From: Roseimarinus sp035271585
GTDB lineage: Bacteria; Bacteroidota; Bacteroidia; Bacteroidales; Prolixibacteraceae
Assembly (NCBI GenBank): GCA_035271585.1
Contig: DATERL010000150.1
Location: 1-64,000 of the forward strand
Length of the DNA: 64,000 nucleotides
Reading direction: 5' to 3'
The position numbers and the translations under genes were made by a program. Below the pieces are notes generated by a model that was not told the DNA's origin, ran no database searches, and saw only the letters and a program-made list of their open reading frames with translations. Shown piece by piece: positions 27,801-35,044 of this stretch. Each line of letters opens with the position of its first letter. Within the stretch, counting starts at the first letter, position 1.

Positions 27801-28907
27801 ATGAAGCTGTTCGTATTTTTTTTAGCTGTTTTGCTTGCACTCAATGCTTGGGCGCAAACCAAAGATTGTTGGCCCAACTCAAGGGGCGACATTCAGCTTA
27901 ACGGTGTAACCCCGGCGGTTTTTCCACAAAATATTTCCCTAAAATGGATGTACGATGCCGATGGAATTTTCAAATCGGCCCCTGTTACCAGCAATAACAA
28001 AATTGTAGTTGGTTCTTCAAATGGCGATATGCTTTGCCTCGATCTAAATGGAAAACTACTTTGGAAATTCGAATCGGGTAATGCCATTGAAGCACCCGCA
28101 TTAATTGAAAACAACATAGTATATTTTGGCAACCTAAATGGCACTTTTTACGCGCTTGATCTTGAAACCGGTATAATAAAATGGGAATACAAAACCGAAA
28201 ACCAGATAATGGGCGCCCCCACCCTGTTCAAAACAGGCAGCAAAACCATACTGGCAGTGGGCAGTTACGACTACTATTTACACGGCGTAGAAGCCCAAAC
28301 TGGCGAGGGTATTTGGAAATACGAATCGGATAACTTTTTAAACAGCGCACCTGCTATTTATATGGGAAAAGCAGTTTTTGGGGGCTGCGATGGTTTTTTG
28401 CACCTAGTGAACATGACCAACGGCTTATCGGCTGGCAAAATTGAAGTGGCAAGCTATGTGGCCTCGTCGCCCGCCATTGTTGGGAATAAAGCCTACATAG
28501 GCGATTACGACGCAGGGTTCACTTGCATTGATCTCGATAAAAAAAAGATTATATGGCGGCACCAAAATAAAGAGAACGGGCTTCCCTTCATTGCTTCGCC
28601 TTCGGTTGTCAACAATAAAATACTAATTGGCAACCGCGACAAATTCTTCTACTGTTTCGATCAGCACAGCGGCAAAGTTTTATGGAAAAAAAACACCGGC
28701 AGCCGCATCGATGCATCGGCCGTTGCCAACAGTAAGCAAGTGCTACTTATTAATATGCGTGGCGATTTGATGCTACTTAACCATGCCGACGGCTCAACTG
28801 TTTGGAGTTACGAACTGGGAGCAGCAAGCTCTAACTCCCCGGCTGTAATCAACAACAGCATTATTGTTGCCAGCAACGATGGAAATATTTATTTCTTAGG
28901 AGAATAA
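27801..28907 (+). CDS. Exported PQQ-like beta-propeller protein
   Basis: A 368-residue protein with a Sec signal peptide (ending NAWAQ) and six to eight propeller blades of the PQQ/BamB type, visible as repeats such as GDMLCLDLNGKLLWKFESG, GTFYALDLETGIIKWEY and DKFFYCFDQHSGKVLWKK. It lacks a lipobox, so it is a soluble periplasmic or outer-surface protein rather than a BamB lipoprotein. Catalytic quinoprotein residues were not recognised, so a scaffold or binding role is more likely than dehydrogenase activity. It stands alone between speA and the convergent kinase gene; function unknown. Confidence 0.85.
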   Translation: MKLFVFFLAVLLALNAWAQTKDCWPNSRGDIQLNGVTPAVFPQNISLKWMYDADGIFKSAPVTSNNKIVVGSSNGDMLCLDLNGKLLWKFESGNAIEAPALIENNIVYFGNLNGTFYALDLETGIIKWEYKTENQIMGAPTLFKTGSKTILAVGSYDYYLHGVEAQTGEGIWKYESDNFLNSAPAIYMGKAVFGGCDGFLHLVNMTNGLSAGKIEVASYVASSPAIVGNKAYIGDYDAGFTCIDLDKKKIIWRHQNKENGLPFIASPSVVNNKILIGNRDKFFYCFDQHSGKVLWKKNTGSRIDASAVANSKQVLLINMRGDLMLLNHADGSTVWSYELGAASSNSPAVINNSIIVASNDGNIYFLGE

Positions 28908-28917
28908 GATGCTCTCT

Positions 28918-29018
28918 GATTACGCGGATCCCGAAAATTAATTTGTAAGGTAAATTTTTTATCTGCAAGATCTACGTGAAAAAATACAAAAATTAAGCTT
29001 TAAAAAACTCGCGTAATC
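28918..29018. repeat. Long-range inverted repeat between convergent genes
   Basis: GATTACGCG at 28918-28926 and CGCGTAATC at 29010-29018 are perfect complements 83 bases apart in the gap between the propeller gene and the kinase gene. The intervening DNA is AT-rich without an open frame. It may fold the ends of both transcripts, or frame a small element. Confidence 0.35.
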
Positions 29019-29041
29019 CAAAAATCAAACAATCCATTATT

Positions 29042-30031
29042 TTATACCATCATCTTTTTTATTTCGGCGCGCACATTGCTCCACAAATTTGCGTCCATAC
29101 GAGCTCCGTACACTTTAATAACATGGCCTGCAACCACCGAAGCAATGCGCCCGCAGGTTCCCAAGTCGAAATTGCAAGAAAGGCCATAGAGAAAACCGGC
29201 AGCATAAAGGTCGCCAGCACCAGTAGTATCGATGCACGTATTACCAAATGCACCTATACAAAACTGCTCGTCGGCATGACAAATTATCGAACCATTTTTA
29301 CCAGTTTTAACCACTGCAATGTCGCAATAATCAAGTAAAGCATGAACCGCCTCTTGCGCTTCGAGGCCAGTAAAAGCACGGGCTTCGTCCTCGTTCGCAA
29401 ATATAATATCGACATGTTCTTTGATGATTTCTTTTAAAAAATCAAGATTTTCTTCCACAACGTTAAAACTAGCTAAATCGAGCGCAGTTGTTAATCCAGC
29501 TTTGCGCGCCATTTCAGCAACTTTTCGGACCAAATCGTGGTTTTGCACTAAATATCCTTCAATATAAGCGTAATCGAAATCTCGGAATAAATCAATAGTA
29601 ATATCATCGGCAGTAAGTTCAACCGCAGCACCCAAATAAGTAGCAAAAGTACGTTCTGAATCGGTTGATACCAAGGCCATAGCAACGCCAGTTTGAGTTT
29701 CGGATTTGAACAATTGCGGATTAACACCGATTGTTGATAAGCCCTGCGCATATTTTTCGCCCAACTGATCGTTTCCCACTTTGCCAACAAAAGCTGTTTC
29801 GACACCTAAATTGGCCAAACCATCGATGGTATTGGCTGCTGAACCTCCGGGCACCAAATTTCTTTCAAAATTGCTGGTTTGCGCATTAATATCGTTCGAT
29901 GTAGCTGAATTGACTAATATCATTCCCCCTTTGGGCAAATTATTTTTTTGTAAAATATCATCGTTAGGTAACTTTACCACAATATCCATCAGGGCATTTC
30001 CAATACCAATTATACTTTTCTTTGGTTGCAT
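29042..30031 (-). CDS. PfkB family sugar/nucleoside kinase (adenosine kinase-like)
   Basis: A 329-residue ribokinase-superfamily enzyme. The N-terminal GIGNALMDIVV and the PGGSAANTIDGLANLG block bind the sugar, and the C-terminal signature DTTGAGDLYAAGFLYG contains the anion hole and catalytic Asp. Bacteroidota orthologues of this form are usually annotated as adenosine kinases, but sugar kinases of the family look alike and the substrate cannot be told by eye. Cytoplasmic, no signal peptide. The esterase gene lies 180 bases upstream on the same strand, so it probably has its own promoter. Confidence 0.88.
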   Translation of the reverse strand: MQPKKSIIGIGNALMDIVVKLPNDDILQKNNLPKGGMILVNSATSNDINAQTSNFERNLVPGGSAANTIDGLANLGVETAFVGKVGNDQLGEKYAQGLSTIGVNPQLFKSETQTGVAMALVSTDSERTFATYLGAAVELTADDITIDLFRDFDYAYIEGYLVQNHDLVRKVAEMARKAGLTTALDLASFNVVEENLDFLKEIIKEHVDIIFANEDEARAFTGLEAQEAVHALLDYCDIAVVKTGKNGSIICHADEQFCIGAFGNTCIDTTGAGDLYAAGFLYGLSCNFDLGTCGRIASVVAGHVIKVYGARMDANLWSNVRAEIKKMMV

Positions 30032-30211
30032 AGTTTCATTCTTAAAATTTGAACTACAAAAATAATAAAATGACCACAGATATTTCTGTTTTAAAGCATA
30101 AATAACAATGGTAATAAGATTATCTAATTAAAAAACAACACTAATTAAAGCAAATAAGCACAGAAATAAACATCCAAAATGTACTTGTTCTAAAAAAATA
30201 CCGCAAATATA

Positions 30212-31132
30212 TTACTCATTTAAAGCCCCAATAAAATCGATTACACGATTGGGCCAGCTTGATAAGTGGCCTTTTCCTGTTGCCAGTGCAAATCCATGTC
30301 CTCCTTTAGGATAGATATGCATTTCGGCTTTCACGCCATTTGTAACTAAGGCCTGATAATAAACAATAGAATTTTCAACCGGCACTGCGCCATCATCGGA
30401 AGCATGTATGAGGAATGTAGGCGGAGTATTAGCATTCACCTGTTTTTCGCTCGAAAAATATTCCATCAACTCAATGTTATCACCTACCAATGCTTCTCTT
30501 GAGCCTTGATGTTGAAAATTACCAGTAAAGGTAATAACCGGATAAATAAGCAAAGAAAAATCGGGGCGACACGAAACTCTCTCAAGGTGATCGGCTGCTT
30601 CGGGCTGGCCTTCATCAAAATGTGTACTGAGCGACGAGGCCAAATGCCCTCCGGCAGAAAAGCCCATAATGCCAATTTTTTGGGGATCGACATTCCACTT
30701 TTGTGCATTATAACGTACCAAACGCAGAGCCCTCTGGGCATCCATGAGCGGATTCTTGTGAGGAACGATATTATTTTTACTTATGGGTAAACGGTATTTT
30801 AACACAATGGCTGCTATCCCTTTCGAGTTAAAAAATTTGGCTACATCCTCGCCTTCATAATCGTAGGCCAAGCGATGGTATCCTCCACCAGGACAAATAA
30901 TTACGGCATAACCTGTTGCATTCTTCTTCGAAGGAAGGAAAACAGCAATATCGGGAACCTGTACATTGGCAACCCGCACAATATCGGCAGTATCGCGTAT
31001 TTCATTTTCGCCCGTAATTTTCCAGTTGGGAATTTCACCATCAGGGTAAAGTTCCATCACGATATTTTGGGCATTTAGTTGTACAAACGCCAATATAAAA
31101 AAACAAATTACAAGGTTTAATTTTATGTTCAT
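30212..31132 (-). CDS. Secreted alpha/beta-hydrolase, acetyl-xylan-esterase-like
   Basis: A 306-residue exported esterase: signal peptide ending VQLNAQ, then an alpha/beta-hydrolase domain. The oxyanion segment is CPGGGYHRLAYDYEG, the nucleophile Ser sits in GFSAGGHLAS, the acid in HASDDGAVP and the His in PKGGHGFA. This pattern matches carbohydrate esterases that remove acetyl or feruloyl groups from plant polysaccharides. It has no glycan enzymes directly beside it but lies between the two glucan loci. It is the third gene of a run on the minus strand after the retropepsin and the small membrane protein. Confidence 0.87.
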   Translation of the reverse strand: MNIKLNLVICFFILAFVQLNAQNIVMELYPDGEIPNWKITGENEIRDTADIVRVANVQVPDIAVFLPSKKNATGYAVIICPGGGYHRLAYDYEGEDVAKFFNSKGIAAIVLKYRLPISKNNIVPHKNPLMDAQRALRLVRYNAQKWNVDPQKIGIMGFSAGGHLASSLSTHFDEGQPEAADHLERVSCRPDFSLLIYPVITFTGNFQHQGSREALVGDNIELMEYFSSEKQVNANTPPTFLIHASDDGAVPVENSIVYYQALVTNGVKAEMHIYPKGGHGFALATGKGHLSSWPNRVIDFIGALNE

Positions 31133-31186
31133 CTGTTTAAATATTTATAATTGAAGTAAATATAACGAAATAACTTAAAACTATTT

Positions 31187-31564
31187 TTAGAAAAAGCGGT
31201 GTTTAATGGCCTGAAACATAGAACTAAAAACATTGGTATGAAACCACTCTTTTCCATAAAAAAAGAAAAGAATAAATAAACCAACTATAAAGGTGATAAA
31301 AGTGCCAAGTTTTCTTCCACTCAGTTTTTTCCCAGCTTTCAGAAACTTATCGCTTAGTAAAGTCGACCATTTATCGAAATACTTTAAAAGCGGATAATAA
31401 ATTACCAGAACCACGCCCATACCTATCCAAGTAAAAATATGCGGGGCATATTGCCTGCGGTACGAAAGCATATAATTATCAGCCCAAATGGTCACCAAAT
31501 TGGCAAATAAAATTGCCAATATCAGTACCATAAACTTAAAAACACTACGAAATTTCATTTTCAA
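31187..31564 (-). CDS. Small membrane protein, three spans, unknown function
   Basis: A 125-residue basic protein with three hydrophobic segments (about residues 8-28, 43-63 and 88-106) and Lys-rich loops (KAGKKLSGRK). I do not recognise a family. It starts 5 bases after the retropepsin stop, so the two are surely co-transcribed and perhaps functionally linked, for example as membrane partner or substrate. A gap of 54 bases separates it from the esterase. Confidence 0.7.
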   Translation of the reverse strand: MKMKFRSVFKFMVLILAILFANLVTIWADNYMLSYRRQYAPHIFTWIGMGVVLVIYYPLLKYFDKWSTLLSDKFLKAGKKLSGRKLGTFITFIVGLFILFFFYGKEWFHTNVFSSMFQAIKHRFF

Positions 31565-31569
31565 AAATA

Positions 31570-32016
31570 TTAAAAATAGAGCTTCATTTCCTTTTTCTTA
31601 AAATTAATAACCGCCTGGTGATGGACCAAAAAATCGCTCCCGATAAGGCCAACAATGTTTTCGGAAGTAAAGCGACTATAAATTTCGTTGATAAAACTGA
31701 GGTCGATAAGGGCTACCGGTTCGTTAAGCAATTCGATATCGCCAATGGTCAATACGTGAAGCTCTCCCATCTGCGTATCAATGTTCCCTTCGCCCAATCC
31801 GGCCGATTGTATTTCGGCATGCAGCATTTCAATAATGCTAAAATGATCGGTTTGGTTCACATCGAACACCGTTTTTGATGCCCCGGTATCAACTACCCAC
31901 TTTCCTTTAATTTCATTACTCAAAGTGGTTTCAATGAGGATATGAAAATTTTGATCCTCAAGTTCAACCAATAAAATGGGTACAGTAATAATTTTTTTAC
32001 GTGTCATATTCGGCAC
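31570..32016 (-). CDS. Retropepsin-like aspartic protease, single domain
   Basis: A 148-residue clan AA aspartic protease. The active site VVDTGASKTVF near residue 41 holds the catalytic Asp, and the second hydrophobic-hydrophobic-Gly element is IVGLIGSDFL near residue 128. A single domain of this size must dimerise to complete the active site, like viral retropepsins. There is no signal peptide, unlike many bacterial relatives, so it acts in the cytoplasm. The ATG at 32007 (MTRKKI) is an alternative start. First gene of the minus-strand run with the small membrane protein. Confidence 0.85.
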   Translation of the reverse strand: MPNMTRKKIITVPILLVELEDQNFHILIETTLSNEIKGKWVVDTGASKTVFDVNQTDHFSIIEMLHAEIQSAGLGEGNIDTQMGELHVLTIGDIELLNEPVALIDLSFINEIYSRFTSENIVGLIGSDFLVHHQAVINFKKKEMKLYF

Positions 32017-32119
32017 GAATATAAAAAAAAATGCTCAGCCAATATAAAATGTCAGCAACACAAAAAACAGTTTTTAGTATTGGTTAGATGAATGCATGTT
32101 ATACAAATAATATTTTTTT

Positions 32120-32127
32120 TAACTTTG
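32120..32127 (+). promoter_or_regulatory. Candidate -7 element for the second regulator gene
   Basis: TAACTTTG matches TAnnTTTG and lies 25 bases before the ATG at 32153, giving a leader of about 20 bases. A T-rich tract precedes it; no TTTG was found at the -33 position. Confidence 0.45.
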
Positions 32128-32152
32128 AAAACAAACCAATTGAATAAGCAAG

Positions 32153-33811
32153 ATGTTTAAAAAGATATTCCTATTCGTTATTTTCATAACATCCTCATTT
32201 ATAAGTTTTTCAAATGTCGATTCACTTTTAAAAGTACTCGATGCAACAATTTTATTAAATAATGAATATCAAAAAGAGCGTGAGGGTCGTATCCAAGGTT
32301 TAAAATCACTATTTAGCCAGCAAAATATCGACACATCCCAAAAATACATTATCTATTCAAAACTTTACGAAGAATATCGTGCCTATCATTTAGACTCGGC
32401 ATTGAACTATTTAACAAAAAAGACCATACTGGCAAAACAACTGAACCACCATGTATGGAAAAACGAATCGCTGATACAACAAGTTAGGCTACTTTCTGCA
32501 ACAGGTATGTACAAAGAGGCCTTCGATGCCTTTACAACTATTGAAAGGCAGAAACTAACCACCGATCAGTTGGCAATTTACTACATCAACACAGCACAAA
32601 TGTATAGCCAATTGGGTTTTTACACCCAAGTTTCGACACTTAAACCTCTATATAATTCGTTGGAATATAGTTATCGCGACTCGGCACTTGAAATATTGAA
32701 TCCAAATTCGATAGAATATTTACAAGAACTTGAACTAAAAGTTTATAAAGAACGCAAGCTCGACCATTCAACTAAACTAGCCAAAGAACTGCTTGTACGA
32801 ACAAAACCCAACAACCCCAATTATGCATTATACGCCTATCGCATGGCTTATAACTATCATGATATAAAGAATCATGAAAAAGAAAAAGAATACCTGATCC
32901 ATTCGGCCATTGCCGATATCCGCAACGGTATTAAAGACAATGCCTCTTTGTCCATATTGGCCATGATGCTCTATCGCGAAAAAAATATTGTAAAGGCATA
33001 CGATTATATCCAGTTTTCACTTTCGGATGCTTCATTTTTTAATGCGCCTTTGAGGTTTATCGAACTGTCGAGCGTTTTACCCTTAATTAACGAAGCGTAC
33101 CACTTAAAAATCGAGAAACAAAAAAATCTGCTTGAACGCTACTTGTTGCTGATTAGTTTTTTGATTGTATTCCTTTTGACCTCAATAGTTTTTATTTTCA
33201 TACAATTTAGAAACCTTTCAAATGTAAGGGTTAATTTACAAAAAGCGAACAGTAAATTGAATGATCTCAACAGCGAGCTTTCAACTGCCAACAAACGCTT
33301 AAACGGGTTCAACACTCAGCTATCTGAATCGAACCTCATCAAAGAAGAATACATTGGCCATTTTTTAAGCCGTTGCTCAAACTATATCGACAAGCTCGAT
33401 AAATATCAACGATTTGTAAATAAACAAATTGCAGCACATAAGCACAACGAGTTGTTCGAATCAACTAAATCGGGTAAGTTAATCGATACCGAACTATTGG
33501 AGTTTTACGAAACATTCGACCAAACCTTCTTGATTCTTTTTCCAAATTTTGTTGAACAAATTAACGAGTTGTTTAAAGAAGAAGAACGAATTATACTCCG
33601 AAAAGGAGAGTTGCTCAATACCGAACTCCGTATTTTTGCCCTCATCAGGTTGGGCATAAGCGATAGCTCAAAAATTGCCAGTTTGCTCCGTTATTCAGTC
33701 AATACAATCTACAATTATCGAGTAAAAGTGAAAAACAAAGCACTTGTGCCACGCGATAATTTTGAAGAGATGGTTAGAAATATCGGGAGTTTTGATGTAA
33801 AAAAAGAATAA
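32153..33811 (+). CDS. Membrane-spanning TPR regulator with LuxR-type HTH (DUF6377-like)
   Basis: A 552-residue one-component regulator. Signal sequence (residues 1-20), periplasmic TPR-like helical repeats (about 60-310), one membrane span near 328-352, coiled coil (about 355-395), then a cytoplasmic region with IKEEYIGHFLSRCSNYIDKL, typical of the DUF6377-like regulators, and a C-terminal helix-turn-helix (about 495-535; DSSKIASLLRYSVNTIYNYRVKVKNK). The design parallels the regulator at 4939 but with TPRs instead of propellers as sensor. It precedes the T9SS protein and the two SusCD pairs and most likely controls that locus. Confidence 0.88.
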   Translation: MFKKIFLFVIFITSSFISFSNVDSLLKVLDATILLNNEYQKEREGRIQGLKSLFSQQNIDTSQKYIIYSKLYEEYRAYHLDSALNYLTKKTILAKQLNHHVWKNESLIQQVRLLSATGMYKEAFDAFTTIERQKLTTDQLAIYYINTAQMYSQLGFYTQVSTLKPLYNSLEYSYRDSALEILNPNSIEYLQELELKVYKERKLDHSTKLAKELLVRTKPNNPNYALYAYRMAYNYHDIKNHEKEKEYLIHSAIADIRNGIKDNASLSILAMMLYREKNIVKAYDYIQFSLSDASFFNAPLRFIELSSVLPLINEAYHLKIEKQKNLLERYLLLISFLIVFLLTSIVFIFIQFRNLSNVRVNLQKANSKLNDLNSELSTANKRLNGFNTQLSESNLIKEEYIGHFLSRCSNYIDKLDKYQRFVNKQIAAHKHNELFESTKSGKLIDTELLEFYETFDQTFLILFPNFVEQINELFKEEERIILRKGELLNTELRIFALIRLGISDSSKIASLLRYSVNTIYNYRVKVKNKALVPRDNFEEMVRNIGSFDVKKE

Positions 33812-33867
33812 ATTAATTGCTCAATAACTACTCCAACACTTAAAATTCAAATTTAATTTTTGGGTTT

Positions 33868-33930
33868 ATGAAGTCGAAAAAAATAATCAATCTACTTTTT
33901 TACGGCTTCTATATTTATATTAAATGCTGA
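33868..33930 (+). other. Short open frame in the leader region, 20 codons
   Basis: ATG to TGA encoding a Lys-rich start, a hydrophobic and aromatic core, and a final Cys just before the stop. It looks like a clipped lipoprotein signal or a leader peptide. It lies in the 249-base gap between the regulator and the T9SS protein. No evidence of translation. Confidence 0.25.
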
Positions 33931-33974
33931 TTATAAAACAATTAACCACTTCAACATTTCATTCCAATCTATAT

Positions 33975-33997
33975 TTTAACTACCTCAATTAGTTAAA
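33975..33997. promoter_or_regulatory. Dyad, candidate operator of the second glycan locus
   Basis: Perfect arms TTTAACTA and TAGTTAAA with 7 bases between, 63 bases before the T9SS protein gene. A near -7 element (TACATTTA, last base off consensus) follows at 34013-34020. Possible site for the regulator at 32153-33811. Confidence 0.35.
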
Positions 33998-34060
33998 GGA
34001 TACAGGTGAGTTTACATTTACAAATATGAAAACCTAGTATTCACATAAACTAATTTTAAA

Positions 34061-34957
34061 ATGAAACAAAAATACTTTTTAGTACTAACAGCCATTTTAA
34101 TGGTAGTTGTAATGAATTTACGCGCACAAGAAAATCTTTTGCAAGGTGGCGCAATGGAAGCTGCTGACGAGTCGTTCTGGAGTATTTCAAATTTAGAAAA
34201 TGCCGAAACAAGCACAACAGCCTATGAGTTTGGTTATGAAGGTGTTTCTCCGCTTGGCGGCGATGGTAGTGCGCTTTATTTAACTGCAACCAACAGTGGT
34301 GCCGACGGATCACATTTAATGGTTTATCAAGCCGTTACATTAATCGGAGGGCAGCAATATCTTTTCGATTTAGCAGCTAAGGCAACTATGCCCATGTTAA
34401 GTTCATGGTTAGAGGTTTACGTTGGGATAATTGAACCTGCCGATGGAGCCGATTTTGGCGCAGTTAAAGACCAGGTAATTACGTTGGGCGGTTTTAAATC
34501 GTCGAACTGGGAATCAAAATGCGACGATAATTTCGACGGAACACTTCAAGAAATTGGCTGCCTTGCCGGAAGCCAGGGAGCATTCACCGCACCGGGCGAA
34601 GGCGAACAAACCTACTACATTGGTTTTAAAGTAGGAATTTGGGGCGAGGCTACTACCATCGAATTTGTAGTTGATAACATTAGCTTGGTAGCTTATGAAG
34701 ACGAAAATACAGGCATTAATTCAATGGTTAAAAATAACTTTTCGATCTACCCCAACCCAGCAAATTCGGCCATTGCTGTTGAATACACCAAGCCGTTCAA
34801 TGCCCTTCGCATCTTAAATCAAGTTGGACAAGAAGTAATTGTATTTCCTTATAATTCAGGGCAAATCGATATTTCTTCCTTAAATCAGGGAATATTCATC
34901 GTTGAGTTGTTAAACAATAAAGTTGCCGTTGCTCATAGTCGATTTATAAAACAATAG
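34061..34957 (+). CDS. T9SS-sorted protein with carbohydrate-binding-like domain
   Basis: A 298-residue exported protein: signal peptide ending NLRAQ, one beta-rich domain (about 25-215) beginning ENLLQGGAMEAADESFW and ending FVVDNISLVAYED, and a T9SS type A sorting domain (about 222-298; FSIYPNPANSAIAVEY, LNQGIFIVEL). The beta domain has the look of CBM4/9-like jelly rolls, in which an N-terminal N-x-x-F/M opening and a terminal D-N-I/V-S-L strand are common. No catalytic motif was seen. Standing first in a SusC/SusD locus, it is a candidate surface glycan-binding protein exported by T9SS rather than as a lipoprotein. Confidence 0.75.
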   Translation: MKQKYFLVLTAILMVVVMNLRAQENLLQGGAMEAADESFWSISNLENAETSTTAYEFGYEGVSPLGGDGSALYLTATNSGADGSHLMVYQAVTLIGGQQYLFDLAAKATMPMLSSWLEVYVGIIEPADGADFGAVKDQVITLGGFKSSNWESKCDDNFDGTLQEIGCLAGSQGAFTAPGEGEQTYYIGFKVGIWGEATTIEFVVDNISLVAYEDENTGINSMVKNNFSIYPNPANSAIAVEYTKPFNALRILNQVGQEVIVFPYNSGQIDISSLNQGIFIVELLNNKVAVAHSRFIKQ

Positions 34958-34988
34958 TTTAGTTAGAACAGAAACATAATGCTAATCA

Positions 34989-35016
34989 AAAGGAGTTGTT
35001 TTAGAACAACTCCTTT
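34989..35016 (+). terminator. Intrinsic terminator or attenuator before the second SusC
   Basis: Perfect 12-base arms (AAAGGAGTTGTT and AACAACTCCTTT) with a TTAG loop, followed by ATTT. It separates the T9SS protein from susC and could let the first gene be expressed at a different level. Confidence 0.75.
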
Positions 35017-35044
35017 ATTTAAATAACCTAATTATCTCAAAATC

